Shown here piece after piece: positions 24,395-37,800 of a stretch of 64,000 nt of DNA. Location: NCBI GenBank assembly GCA_964057225.1, contig OZ059899.1:18360501-18424500 (forward strand), written 5' to 3'. Positions within the stretch are counted from its first letter, which is position 1; every line of letters starts with the position of its first letter. Origin of the DNA: Auanema rhodensis (taxonomy: Eukaryota > Nematoda > Chromadorea > Rhabditida > Rhabditidae). The notes under the pieces were generated by a model that was not told where the DNA came from, did no database searches, and saw only the letters and a program-made list of their open reading frames with translations. The translations under genes and the position numbers were made by a program.

Positions 24395-24596
24395 ATAAGT
24401 GTGAACTTATATCAGTTGATATCTCGGTGCATTTTCAAGCTAGCGCAAATCTGATAACATAGATCGACGCAGCTTAAAAATCCGCATCAAAAGCACTATA
24501 TTACATCGAGAAACGCTTGATACAAAAATTAGGTATGATCGTTTGAAAAATGATGCATTAGTGTATGTTGAGTTTCCATGTACACTCAACATTGCT

Positions 24597-24655
24597 TCCA
24601 AAAACATTTTGACAAAAATTTTTCCGAAAAATTTCGAAAAAATTTCGCGAAAAGT
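24597..24655. repeat. Phased A-tract segment (predicted bent DNA)
   Basis: Within the monomer the tracts AAAAATTTTT, AAAAATTT, AAAAAATTT and AAAA follow one another, separated by short CCG, CG and CGCG steps. Their centres are about 12, 10.5 and 10.5 bases apart, close to the helical repeat. This is clearest in units with CGAAAAAATTTCGCG. Phased A-tracts are known to produce intrinsic curvature. Curvature here is inference. Confidence 0.6.
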
Positions 24656-27600
24656 AGATGTTTTTAGATTCCTTTTTTCAAGGCAAAGACGATGGACAAT
24701 GTTATTCAACGAAAAAATTATTTCTGCAGGGTGAAAATCGAGGATATAAGTGTGAACATATATCAGTTGATATCTCGGTGCATTTTCAAGCTAGCGCAAA
24801 TCTGATAACACAGATCGACGCAGCTTAAAAATCCGCATCGAATGCACTATACAACATTGAGAAACGCTTAATACAAAAATTAGTTATGATCGTTTGAAAA
24901 ATGATGCATTAGTGTATGTTGAGTTTCCATGTACACTCAACATAGCTTCCAAAAACATTTTGACAAAAATTTTTCCGAAAAATTTCAAAATAAATTCGCA
25001 AAAAGTAGATGTTTTTAGATTCCTTTTTTCAAGGCAAAGACGATGGACAATGTCATTCAACGAAAAAATTATTTCTGCAGGGTGAAAATCGAGGATATAA
25101 GTGTGAACTTATATCAGTTGATATCTCGGTGCATTTTTAAGCTAGCGCAAATCTGATAACACAGATCGACGCAGCTTAAAAATCCGCATCGAATGCACTA
25201 TACTGCATTGAGAAACGCTTATTACAAAAATTAGGTATGATCGTTTGAAAAATGATGCATTAGTGTATGTTGAGTTTCCATGTACACTCAACATAGCTTC
25301 CAAAAACATTTTGACAAAAATTTTTCCGAAAAATTTTAAAATAATTTCGCAAAAAGTCGATGTTTTTAGATTTCTTTTTTCAAGGCAAAGACGATGGACA
25401 ATGTTATTCAACGAAAAAATTATTTCTGCAGGGTGAAAATCGAGGATATAAGTGTGAACTTATATCAGTTGATATCTCGGTGCATTTTTAAGCTAGCGCA
25501 AATCTGATAACACAGATCGACGCAGCTTAAAAATCCGCATCGAATGCACTATACTACATTGAGAAACGCTTGATACAAAAATTAGGTATGATCGTTTGAA
25601 AAATGATGCATTAGTGTATGTTGAGTTTCCATGTACACTCAACATTGCTTCCAAAAACATTTTGACAAAAATTTTTCCGAAAAATTTCGAAAAAATTTCG
25701 CGAAAAGTAGATGTTTTTAGATTCCTTTTTTCAAGGCAAAGACGATGGACAATGTTATTCAACGAAAAAATTATTTCTGCAGGGTGAAAATCGAGGATAT
25801 AAGTGTGAACTTATATCAGTTGATATCTCGGTGCATTTTTAAGCTAGCGCAAATCTGATAACACAGATCGACGCAGCTTAAAAATCCGCATCGAATGCAC
25901 TATACAACATTGAGAAACGCTCAATACAAAAATTAGTTATGATCGTTTGAAAAATGATGCATTAGTGTATGTTGAGTTTCCATGTACACTCAACATTGCT
26001 TCCAAAAACATTTTGATAAAAATTTTTCCGAAAAATTTCGAAAAAATTTCGCGAAAAGTAGATGTTTTTAGATTCCTTTTTTCAAGGCAAAGACGATGGA
26101 CAATGTTATTCAACGAAAAAATTATTTCTGCAGGGTGAAAATCGAGGATATAAGTGTGAACTTATATCAGTTGATATCTCGGTGCATTTTTAAGCTAGCG
26201 CAAATCTGATAACACAGATCGACGCAGCTTAAAAATCCGCATCGAATGCACTATACAACATTGAGAAACGCTCAATACAAAAATTAGTTATGATCGTTTG
26301 AAAAATGATGCATTAGTGTATGTTGAGTTTCCATGTACACTCAACATTGCTTCCAAAAACATTTTGATAAAAATTTTTCCGAAAAATTTCGAAAAAATTT
26401 CGCGAAAAGTAGATGTTTTTAGATTCCTTTTTTCAAGGCAAAGACGATGGACAATGTTATTCAACGAAAAAATTATTTCTGCAGGGTGAAAATCGAGGAT
26501 ATAAGTGTGAACTTATATCAGTTGATATCTCGGTGCATTTTTAAGCTAGCGCAAATCTGATAACACAGATCGACGCAGCTTAAAAATCCGCATCGAATGC
26601 ACTATACTACATTGAGAAACGCTTGATACAAAAATTAGGTATGATCGTTTGAAAAATGATGCATTAGTGTATGTTGAGTTTCCATGTACACTCAACATTG
26701 CTTCCAAAAACATTTTGATAAAAATTTTTCCGAAAAATTTCAAAATAATTTCGCAAAAAGTAGATGTTTTTAGATTCCTTTTTTCAAGGCAAAGACGATG
26801 GACAATGTCATTCAACGAAAAAATTATTTCTGCAGGGTGAAAATCGAGGATATAAGTGTGAACTTATATCAGTTGATATCTCGGTGCATTTTTAAGCTAG
26901 CGCAAATCTGATAATACAGATCGACGCAGCTTAAAAATCCGCATCGAATGCACTATACAACATTGAGAAACGCTTATTACAAAAATTAGGTATGATCGTT
27001 TGAAAAATGATGCATTAGTGTATGTTGAGTTTCCATGTACACTCAACATTGCTTCCAAAAACATTTTGACAAAAATTTTTCCGAAAAATTTCGAAAAAAT
27101 TTCGCGAAAAGTAGATGTTTTTAGATTCCTTTTTTCAAGGCAAAGACGATGGACAATGTTATTCAACGAAAAAATTATTTCTGCAGGGTGAAAATCGAGG
27201 ATATAAGTGTGAACTTATATCAGTTGATATCTCGGTGCATTTTTAAGCTAGCGCAAATCTGATAACACAGATCGACGCAGCTTAAAAATCCGCATCGAAT
27301 GCACTATACTGCATTGAGAAACGCTTATTACAAAAATTAGGTATGATCGTTTGAAAAATGATGCATTAGTGTATGTTGAGTTTCCATGTACACTCAACAT
27401 AGCTTCCAAAAACATTTTGACAAAAATTTTTCCGAAAAATTTTAAAATAATTTCGCAAAAAGTCGATGTTTTTAGATTTCTTTTTTCAAGGCAAAGACGA
27501 TGGACAATGTTATTCAACGAAAAAATTATTTCTGCAGGGTGAAAATCGAGGATATAAGTGTGAACTTATATCAGTTGATATCTCGGTGCATTTTTAATCT

Positions 27601-30531
27601 AGCGCAAATCTGATAATACAGATCGACGCAGCTTAAAAATCCGCATCGAATGCACTATACAACATTGAGAAACGCTTGATACAAAAATTAGGTATGATCG
27701 TTTGAAAAATGATGCATTAGTGTATGTTGAGTTTCCATGTACACTCAACATTGCTTCCAAAAACATTTTGACAAAAATTTTTCCGAAAAATTTCGAAAAA
27801 ATTTCGCGAAAAGTAGATGTTTTTAGATTCCTTTTTTCAAGGCAAAGACGATGGACAATGTTATTCAACGAAAAAATTATTTCTGCAGGGTGAAAATCGA
27901 GGATATAAGTGTGAACTTATATCAGTTGATATCTCGGTGCATTTTTAAGCTAGCGCAAATCTGATAACACAGATCGACGCAGCTTAAAAATCCGCATCGA
28001 ATGCACTATACAACATTGAGAAACGCTCAATACAAAAATTAGTTATGATCGTTTGAAAAATGATGCATTAGTGTATGTTGAGTTTCCATGTACACTCAAC
28101 ATTGCTTCCAAAAACATTTTGATAAAAATTTTTCCGAAAAATTTCGAAAAAATTTCGCGAAAAGTAGATGTTTTTAGATTCCTTTTTTCAAGGCAAAGAC
28201 GATGGACAATGTTATTCAACGAAAAAATTATTTCTGCAGGGTGAAAATCGAGGATATAAGTGTGAACTTATATCAGTTGATATCTCGGTGCATTTTTAAG
28301 CTAGCGCAAATCTGATAACACAGATCGACGCAGCTTAAAAATCCGCATCGAATGCACTATACAACATTGAGAAACGCTCAATACAAAAATTAGTTATGAT
28401 CGTTTGAAAAATGATGCATTAGTGTATGTTGAGTTTCCATGTACACTCAACATTGCTTCCAAAAACATTTTGATAAAAATTTTTCCGAAAAATTTCGAAA
28501 AAATTTCGCGAAAAGTAGATGTTTTTAGATTCCTTTTTTCAAGGCAAAGACGATGGACAATGTTATTCAACGAAAAAATTATTTCTGCAGGGTGAAAATC
28601 GAGGATATAAGTGTGAACTTATATCAGTTGATATCTCGGTGCATTTTTAAGCTAGCGCAAATCTGATAACACAGATCGACGCAGCTTAAAAATCCGCATC
28701 GAATGCACTATACTACATTGAGAAACGCTTGATACAAAAATTAGGTATGATCGTTTGAAAAATGATGCATTAGTGTATGTTGAGTTTCCATGTACACTCA
28801 ACATTGCTTCCAAAAACATTTTGATAAAAATTTTTCCGAAAAATTTCAAAATAATTTCGCAAAAAGTAGATGTTTTTAGATTCCTTTTTTCAAGGCAAAG
28901 ACGATGGACAATGTCATTCAACGAAAAAATTATTTCTGCAGGGTGAAAATCGAGGATATAAGTGTGAACTTATATCAGTTGATATCTCGGTGCATTTTTA
29001 AGCTAGCGCAAATCTGATAACACAGATCGACGCAACTTAAAAATCCGCATCGAATGCACTATACAACATTGAGAAACACTTAATACAAAAATTAGTTATG
29101 ATCGTTTGAAAAATGATGCATTAGTGTATGTTGAGTTTCCATGTACACTCAACATTGCTTCCAAAAACATTTTGACAAAAATTTTTCCGAAAAATTTCAA
29201 AGTAATTTCGCGAAAAGTAGATGTTTTTAGATTCCTTTTTTCAAGGCAAAGACGATGGACAATGTTATTCAACGAAAAAATTATTTCTGCAGGGTGAAAA
29301 TCGAGGATATAAGTGTGAACTTATATCAGTTGATATCTCGGTGCATTTTTAATCTAGCGCAAATCTGATAATACAGATCGACGCAGCTTAAAAATCCGCA
29401 TCGAATGCACTATACAACATTGAGAAACGCTTAATACAAAAATTAGTTATGATCGTTTGAAAAATGATGCATTAGTGTATGTTGAGTTTCCATGTACACT
29501 CAACATAGCTTCCAAAAACATTTTGACAAAAATTTTTCCGAAAAATTTCAAAATAAATTCGCAAAAAGTAGATGTTTTTAGATTCCTTTTTTCAAGGCAA
29601 AGACGATGGACAATGTCATTCAACGAAAAAATTATTTCTGCAGGGTGAAAATCGAGGATATAAGTGTGAACTTATATCAGTTGATATCTCGGTGCATTTT
29701 TAAGCTAGCGCAAATCTGATAATACAGATCGACGCAGCTTAAAAATCCGCATCGAATGCACTATACAACATTGAGAAACGCTTATTACAAAAATTAGGTA
29801 TGATCGTTTGAAAAATGATGCATTAGTGTATGTTGAGTTTCCATGTACACTCAACATTGCTTCCAAAAACATTTTGACAAAAATTTTTCCGAAAAATTTC
29901 GAAAAAATTTCGCGAAAAGTAGATGTTTTTAGATTCCTTTTTTCAAGGCAAAGACGATGGACAATGTTATTCAACGAAAAAATTATTTCTGCAGGGTGAA
30001 AATCGAGGATATAAGTGTGAACTTATATCAGTTGATATCTCGGTGCATTTTTAAGCTAGCGCAAATCTGATAACACAGATCGACGCAGCTTAAAAATCCG
30101 CATCGAATGCACTATACTGCATTGAGAAACGCTTATTACAAAAATTAGGTATGATCGTTTGAAAAATGATGCATTAGTGTATGTTGAGTTTCCATGTACA
30201 CTCAACATAGCTTCCAAAAACATTTTGACAAAAATTTTTCCGAAAAATTTTAAAATAATTTCGCAAAAAGTCGATGTTTTTAGATTTCTTTTTTCAAGGC
30301 AAAGACGATGGACAATGTTATTCAACGAAAAAATTATTTCTGCAGGGTGAAAATCGAGGATATAAGTGTGAACTTATATCAGTTGATATCTCGGTGCATT
30401 TTTAATCTAGCGCAAATCTGATAATACAGATCGACGCAGCTTAAAAATCCGCATCGAATGCACTATACAACATTGAGAAACGCTTGATACAAAAATTAGG
30501 TATGATCGTTTGAAAAATGATGCATTAGTGT

Positions 30532-30559
30532 ATGTTGAGTTTCCATGTACACTCAACAT
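30532..30559. repeat. Inverted repeat 1 of the 351-bp monomer
   Basis: ATGTTGAG and CTCAACAT form a perfect 8-bp stem around a 12-base loop (TTTCCATGTACA). It is present in nearly every unit of A and C. Units with GTAAGTTGAG (array C, right part) and units with AACTGAACAT (array A) each lose one pair, without a matching change in the other arm. Confidence 0.85.
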
Positions 30560-30709
30560 TGCTTCCAAAAACATTTTGACAAAAATTTTTCCGAAAAATT
30601 TCGAAAAAATTTCGCGAAAAGTAGATGTTTTTAGATTCCTTTTTTCAAGGCAAAGACGATGGACAATGTTATTCAACGAAAAAATTATTTCTGCAGGGTG
30701 AAAATCGAG

Positions 30710-30731
30710 GATATAAGTGTGAACTTATATC
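30710..30731. repeat. Inverted repeat 2 of the 351-bp monomer
   Basis: GATATAAGT and ACTTATATC form a perfect 9-bp stem with a 4-base spacer (GTGA). An outer pair, CGA-G-GATAT to the left and ATATCTCG to the right, could extend it if the inner hairpin opens. Some array C units have GATGTAAGT or ACTTATATT, and some array A units have CACTTATAATC, all of which weaken the stem. Confidence 0.85.
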
Positions 30732-30754
30732 AGTTGATATCTCGGTGCATTTTT

Positions 30755-30793
30755 AAGCTAGCGCAAATCTGATAACACAGATCGACGCAGCTT
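30755..30793. repeat. Inverted repeat 3: 39-bp imperfect hairpin of the 351-bp monomer
   Basis: The left arm is AAGCT, a bulged A, GCG, then CAA, then ATCTG. The loop is ATAACA. The right arm is CAGAT, CGA, CGC, AGCTT. This gives 13 base pairs in three blocks (5, 3 and 5) with a symmetric 3 x 3 internal loop and one bulge. It is present across both 351-bp arrays. Variants such as AAGGTAGCG, AATCTAGCG and CGCAACTT each break a pair and none is compensated. Confidence 0.75.
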
Positions 30794-31810
30794 AAAAATC
30801 CGCATCGAATGCACTATACAACATTGAGAAACGCTCAATACAAAAATTAGTTATGATCGTTTGAAAAATGATGCATTAGTGTATGTTGAGTTTCCATGTA
30901 CACTCAACATTGCTTCCAAAAACATTTTGATAAAAATTTTTCCGAAAAATTTCGAAAAAATTTCGCGAAAAGTAGATGTTTTTAGATTCCTTTTTTCAAG
31001 GCAAAGACGATGGACAATGTTATTCAACGAAAAAATTATTTCTGCAGGGTGAAAATCGAGGATATAAGTGTGAACTTATATCAGTTGATATCTCGGTGCA
31101 TTTTTAAGCTAGCGCAAATCTGATAACACAGATCGACGCAGCTTAAAAATCCGCATCGAATGCACTATACAACATTGAGAAACGCTCAATACAAAAATTA
31201 GTTATGATCGTTTGAAAAATGATGCATTAGTGTATGTTGAGTTTCCATGTACACTCAACATTGCTTCCAAAAACATTTTGATAAAAATTTTTCCGAAAAA
31301 TTTCGAAAAAATTTCGCGAAAAGTAGATGTTTTTAGATTCCTTTTTTCAAGGCAAAGACGATGGACAATGTTATTCAACGAAAAAATTATTTCTGCAGGG
31401 TGAAAATCGAGGATATAAGTGTGAACTTATATCAGTTGATATCTCGGTGCATTTTTAAGCTAGCGCAAATCTGATAACACAGATCGACGCAGCTTAAAAA
31501 TCCGCATCGAATGCACTATACTACATTGAGAAACGCTTGATACAAAAATTAGGTATGATCGTTTGAAAAATGATGCATTAGTGTATGTTGAGTTTCCATG
31601 TACACTCAACATTGCTTCCAAAAACATTTTGACAAAAATTTTTCCGAAAAATTTCGAAAAAATTTCGCGAAAAGTAGATGTTTTTAGATTCCTTTTTTCA
31701 AGGCAAAGACGATGGACAATGTTATTCAACGAAAAAATTATTTCTGCAGGGTGAAAATCGAGGATATAAGTGTGAACTTATATCAGTTGATATCTCGGTG
31801 CATTTTTAAG

Positions 31811-34800
31811 CTAGCGCAAATCTGATAACACAGATCGACGCAGCTTAAAAATCCGCATCGAATGCACTATACTACATTGAGAAACGCTTGATACAAAAAT
31901 TAGGTATGATCGTTTGAAAAATGATGCATTAGTGTATGTTGAGTTTCCATGTACACTCAACATTGCTTCCAAAAACATTTTGATAAAAATTTTTCCGAAA
32001 AATTTCGAAAAAATTTCGCGAAAAGTAGATGTTTTTAGATTCCTTTTTTCAAGGCAAAGACGATGGACAATGTTATTCAACGAAAAAATTATTTCTGCAG
32101 GGTGAAAATCGAGGATATAAGTGTGAACTTATATCAGTTGATATCTCGGTGCATTTTTAAGCTAGCGCAAATCTGATAACACAGATCGACGCAGCTTAAA
32201 AATCCGCATCGAATGCACTATACAACATTGAGAAACGCTTAATACAAAAATTAGTTATGATTGTTTGAAAAATGATGCATTAGTGTATGTTGAGTTTCCA
32301 TGTACACTCAACATTGCTTCCAAAAACATTTTGATAAAAATTTTTCCGAAAAATTTCAAAATAATTTCGCAAAAAGTCGATGTTTTTAGATTTCTTTTTT
32401 CAAGGCAAAGACGATGGACAATGTTATTCAACGAAAAAATTATTTCTGCAGGGTGAAAATCGAGGATATAAGTGTGAACTTATATCAGTTGATATCTCGG
32501 TGCATTTTTAAGCTAGCGCAAATCTGATAACACAGATCGACGCAGCTTAAAAATCCGCATCGAATGCACTATACAACATTGAGAAACGCTTAATACAAAA
32601 ATTAGTTATGATTGTTTGAAAAATGATGCATTAGTGTATGTTGAGTTTCCATGTACACTCAACATTGCTTCCAAAAACATTTTGACAAAAATTTTTCCGA
32701 AAAATTTCAAAATAATTTCGCGAAAAGTTGATGTTTTTAGATTCCTTTTTTCAAGGCAAAGACGATGGACAATGTCATTCAACGAAAAAATTATTTCTGC
32801 AGGGTGAAAATCGAGGATATAAGTGTGAACTTATATCAGTTGATATCTCGGTGCATTTTTAAGCTAGCGCAAATCTGATAACACAGATCGACGCAACTTA
32901 AAAATCCGCATCGAATGCACTATACAACATTGAGAAACACTTAATACAAAAATTAGTTATGATCGTTTGAAAAATGATGCATTAGTGTATGTTGAGTTTC
33001 CATGTACACTCAACATTGCTTCCAAAAACATTTTGACAAAAATTTTTCCGAAAAATTTCAAAGTAATTTCGCGAAAAGTAGATGTTTTTAGATTCCTTTT
33101 TTCAAGGCAAAGACGATGGACAATGTTATTCAACGAAAAAATTATTTCTGCAGGGTGAAAATCGAGGATATAAGTGTGAACTTATATCAGTTGATATCTC
33201 GGTGCATTTTTAATCTAGCGCAAATCTGATAATACAGATCGACGCAGCTTAAAAATCCGCATCGAATGCACTATACAACATTGAGAAACGCTTAATACAA
33301 AAATTAGTTATGATCGTTTGAAAAATGATGCATTAGTGTATGTTGAGTTTCCATGTACACTCAACATTGCTTCCAAAAACATTTTGATAAAAATTTTTCC
33401 GAAAAATTTCGAAAAAATTTCGCGAAAAGTAGATGTTTTTAGATTCCTTTTTTCAAGGCAAAGACGATGGACAATGTTATTCAACGAAAAAATTAATTCT
33501 GCAGGGTGAAAATCGAGGATATAAGTGTGAACTTATATCAGTTGATATCTCGGTGCATTTTTAAGCTAGCGCAAATCTGATAACACAGATCGACGCAACT
33601 TAAAAATCCGCATCGAATGCACTATACAACATTGAGAAACGCTTAATACAAAAATTAGTTATGATCGTTTGAAAAATGATGCATTAGTGTATGTTGAGTT
33701 TCCATGTACACTCAACATTGCTTCCAAAAACATTTTGACAAAAATTTTTCCGAAAAATTTCAAAATAATTTCGCGAAAAGTAGATGTTTTTAGATTCCTT
33801 TTTTCAAGGCAAAGACGATGGACAATGTTATTCAACGAAAAAATTATTTCTGCAGGGTGAAAATCGAGGATATAAGTGTGAACTTATATCAGTTGATATC
33901 TCGGTGCATTTTTAATCTAGCGCAAATCTGATAATACAGATCGACGCAGCTTAAAAATCCGCATCGAATGCACTATACAACATTGAGAAACGCTTAATAC
34001 AAAAATTAGTTATGATCGTTTGAAAAATGATGCATTAGTGTATGTTGAGTTTCCATGTACACTCAACATTGCTTCCAAAAACATTTTGACAAAAATTTTT
34101 CCGAAAAATTTCGAAAAAATTTCGCGAAAAGTAGATGTTTTTAGATTCCTTTTTTCAAGGCAAAGACGATGGACAATGTTATTCAACGAAAAAATTATTT
34201 CTGCAGGGTGAAAATCGAGGATATAAGTGTGAACTTATATCAGTTGATATCTCGGTGCATTTTTAAGCTAGCGCAAATCTGATAACACAGATCGACGCAG
34301 CTTAAAAATCCGCATCGAATGCACTATACAACATTGAGAAACGCTCAATACAAAAATTAGTTATGATCGTTTGAAAAATGATGCATTAGTGTATGTTGAG
34401 TTTCCATGTACACTCAACATTGCTTCCAAAAACATTTTGATAAAAATTTTTCCGAAAAATTTCAAAATAATTTCGCGAAAAGTAGATGTTTTTAGATTCC
34501 TTTTTTCAAGGCAAAGACGATGGACAATGTTATTCAACGAAAAAATTAATTCTGCAGGGTGAAAATCGAGGATATAAGTGTGAACTTATATCAGTTGATA
34601 TCTCGGTGCATTTTTAAGCTAGCGCAAATCTGATAACACAGATCGACGCAACTTAAAAATCCGCATCGAATGCACTATACAACATTGAGAAACACTTAAT
34701 ACAAAAATTAGTTATGATCGTTTGAAAAATGATGCATTAGTGTATGTTGAGTTTCCATGTACACTCAACATTGCTTCCAAAAACATTTTGACAAAAATTT

Positions 34801-37800
34801 TTCCGAAAAATTTCAAAGTAATTTCGCGAAAAGTAGATGTTTTTAGATTCCTTTTTTCAAGGCAAAGACGATGGACAATGTTATTCAACGAAAAAATTAT
34901 TTCTGCAGGGTGAAAATCGAGGATATAAGTGTGAACTTATATCAGTTGATATCTCGGTGCATTTTTAATCTAGCGCAAATCTGATAATACAGATCGACGC
35001 AGCTTAAAAATCCGCATCGAATGCACTATACAACATTGAGAAACGCTTAATACAAAAATTAGTTATGATCGTTTGAAAAATGATGCATTAGTGTATGTTG
35101 AGTTTCCATGTACACTCAACATTGCTTCCAAAAACATTTTGATAAAAATTTTTCCGAAAAATTTCGAAAAAATTTCGCGAAAAGTAGATGTTTTTAGATT
35201 CCTTTTTTCAAGGCAAAGACGATGGACAATGTTATTCAACGAAAAAATTAATTCTGCAGGGTGAAAATCGAGGATATAAGTGTGAACTTATATCAGTTGA
35301 TATCTCGGTGCATTTTTAAGCTAGCGCAAATCTGATAACACAGATCGACGCAACTTAAAAATCCGCATCGAATGCACTATACAACATTGAGAAACGCTTA
35401 ATACAAAAATTAGTTATGATCGTTTGAAAAATGATGCATTAGTGTATGTTGAGTTTCCATGTACACTCAACATTGCTTCCAAAAACATTTTGACAAAAAT
35501 TTTTCCGAAAAATTTCAAAATAATTTCGCGAAAAGTAGATGTTTTTAGATTCCTTTTTTCAAGGCAAAGACGATGGACAATGTTATTCAACGAAAAAATT
35601 ATTTCTGCAGGGTGAAAATCGAGGATATAAGTGTGAACTTATATCAGTTGATATCTCGGTGCATTTTTAATCTAGCGCAAATCTGATAATACAGATCGAC
35701 GCAGCTTAAAAATCCGCATCGAATGCACTATACTGCATTGAGAAACGCTTGATACAAAAGTTAGTTATGATCGTTTGAAAAATGATGCATTAGTGTATGT
35801 TGAGTTTCCATGTACACTCAACATTGCTTCCAAAAACATTTTGACAAAAATTTTTCCGAAAAATTTCAAAATAATTTCGCGAAAAGTAGATGTTTTTAGA
35901 TTCCTTTTTTCAAGGCAAAGACGATGGACAATGTTATTCAACGAAAAAATTAATTCTGCAGGGTGAAAATCGAGGATATAAGTGTGAACTTATATCAGTT
36001 GATATCTCGGTGCATTTTTAATCTAGCGCAAATCTGATAATACAGATCGACGCAGCTTAAAAATCCGCATCGAATGCACTATACAACATTGAGAAACGCT
36101 TAATACAAAAATTAGTTATGATCGTTTGAAAAATGATGCATTAGTGTATGTTGAGTTTCCATGTACACTCAACATTGCTTCCAAAAACATTTTGACAAAA
36201 ATTTTTCCGAAAAATTTCAAAATAATTTCGCGAAAAGTAGATGTTTTTAGATTCCTTTTTTCAAGGCGAAGACGATGGACAATGTTATTCAACGAAAAAA
36301 TTATTTCTGCAGGGTGAAAATCGAGGATATAAGTGTGAACTTATATCAGTTGATATCTCGGTGCATTTTTAATCTAGCGCAAATCTGATAATACAGATCG
36401 ACGCAGCTTAAAAATCCGCATCGAATGCACTATACAACATTGAGAAACGCTTAATACAAAAATTAGTTATGATCGTTTGAAAAATGATGCATTAGTGTAT
36501 GTTGAGTTTCCATGTACACTCAACATTGCTTCCAAAAACATTTTGATAAAAATTTTTCCGAAAAATTTCGAAAAAATTTCGCGAAAAGTAGATGTTTTTA
36601 GATTCCTTTTTTCAAGGCAAAGACGATGGACAATGTTATTCAACGAAAAAATTATTTCTGCAGGGTGAAAATCGAGGATATAAGTGTGAACTTATATCAG
36701 TTGATATCTCGGTGCATTTTTAAGCTAGCGCAAATCTGATAACACAGATCGACGCAGCTTAAAAATCCGCATCGAATGCACTATACTACATTGAGAAACG
36801 CTTGATACAAAAATTAGGTATGATCGTTTGAAAAATGATGCATTAGTGTATGTTGAGTTTCCATGTACACTCAACATTGCTTCCAAAAACATTTTGACAA
36901 AAATTTTTCCGAAAAATTTCGAAAAAATTTCGCGAAAAGTAGATGTTTTTAGATTCCTTTTTTCAAGGCAAAGACGATGGACAATGTTATTCAACGAAAA
37001 AATTATTTCTGCAGGGTGAAAATCGAGGATATAAGTGTGAACTTATATCAGTTGATATCTCGGTGCATTTTCAAGCTAGCGCAAATCTGATAACACAGAT
37101 CGACGCAGCTTAAAAATCCGCATCGAATGCACTATACAACATTGAGAAACGCTCAATACAAAAATTAGTTATGATCGTTTGAAAAATGATGCATTAGTGT
37201 ATGTTGAGTTTCCATGTACACTCAACATTGCTTCCAAAAACATTTTGATAAAAATTTTTCCGAAAAATTTCGAAAAAATTTCGCGAAAAGTAGATGTTTT
37301 TAGATTCCTTTTTTCAAGGCAAAGACGATGGACAATGTTATTCAACGAAAAAATTATTTCTGCAGGGTGAAAATCGAGGATATAAGTGTGAACTTATATC
37401 AGTTGATATCTCGGTGCATTTTTAAGCTAGCGCAAATCTGATAACACAGATCGACGCAGCTTAAAAATCCGCATCGAATGCACTATACAACATTGAGAAA
37501 CGCTCAATACAAAAATTAGTTATGATCGTTTGAAAAATGATGCATTAGTGTATGTTGAGTTTCCATGTACACTCAACATTGCTTCCAAAAACATTTTGAT
37601 AAAAATTTTTCCGAAAAATTTCAAAATAATTTCGCGAAAAGTAGATGTTTTTAGATTCCTTTTTTCAAGGCAAAGACAATGGACAATGTTATTCAACGAA
37701 AAAATTAATTCTGCAGGGTGAAAATCGAGGATATAAGTGTGAACTTATATCAGTTGATATCTCGGTGCATTTTTAAGCTAGCGCAAATCTGATAACACAG

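Larger units (their letters stand above)
30510..30860 (+). repeat. Representative 351-bp monomer of array C
   Basis: This is one complete unit, with arbitrary phase at ATGATGCATTAG-type sequence just after GATCGTTTG. In order it holds: an 8-bp inverted repeat (30532-30559); A-tracts including AAAAATTTTT and CGAAAAAATTTCG (about 30574-30620); TTTTTTCAAGGCAAAGACG; the CAACGAAAAAATT box shared with the 182-bp family; CTGCAGGGTGAAAATCGAG; a 9-bp inverted repeat (30710-30731); GATATCTCGGTGC; a 39-bp imperfect inverted repeat (30755-30793); and AATCCGCATCGAATGCAC. The length equals 117 codons, so frames line up from unit to unit. Confidence 0.9.
24395..31810 (+). repeat. Array C zone 1: P and Q higher-order blocks
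   Basis: Many units in this zone have AAATTAGGTATGATCG and TTATTTCTGCAG. A four-unit block of 1404 bp (P) lies at 25493-26896 and 27599-29002, and with its last unit replaced at 30407-31810. A two-unit block (Q) lies at 26897-27598 and 29705-30406. The order is P Q P R Q P', where R is two other units (29003-29704). The P offsets are 2106 and 2808 bp. P units carry TTTTGATAAAAATTTTTCC and CGAAAAAATTTCGCG. Confidence 0.7.

Noticed and set aside
30700-30740. TATA-like promoter at GGATATAAG
   Set aside because: The sequence is explained by the inverted repeat and AT richness, and no other promoter element or Pol III box is seen nearby.
30755-30793. Hammerhead ribozyme in the 351-bp satellite
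   Set aside because: Some animal satellites encode hammerheads, but I find CTGATAA and CTGATATA without the CTGANGA core and matching GAAA and cleavage site in the proper stems.
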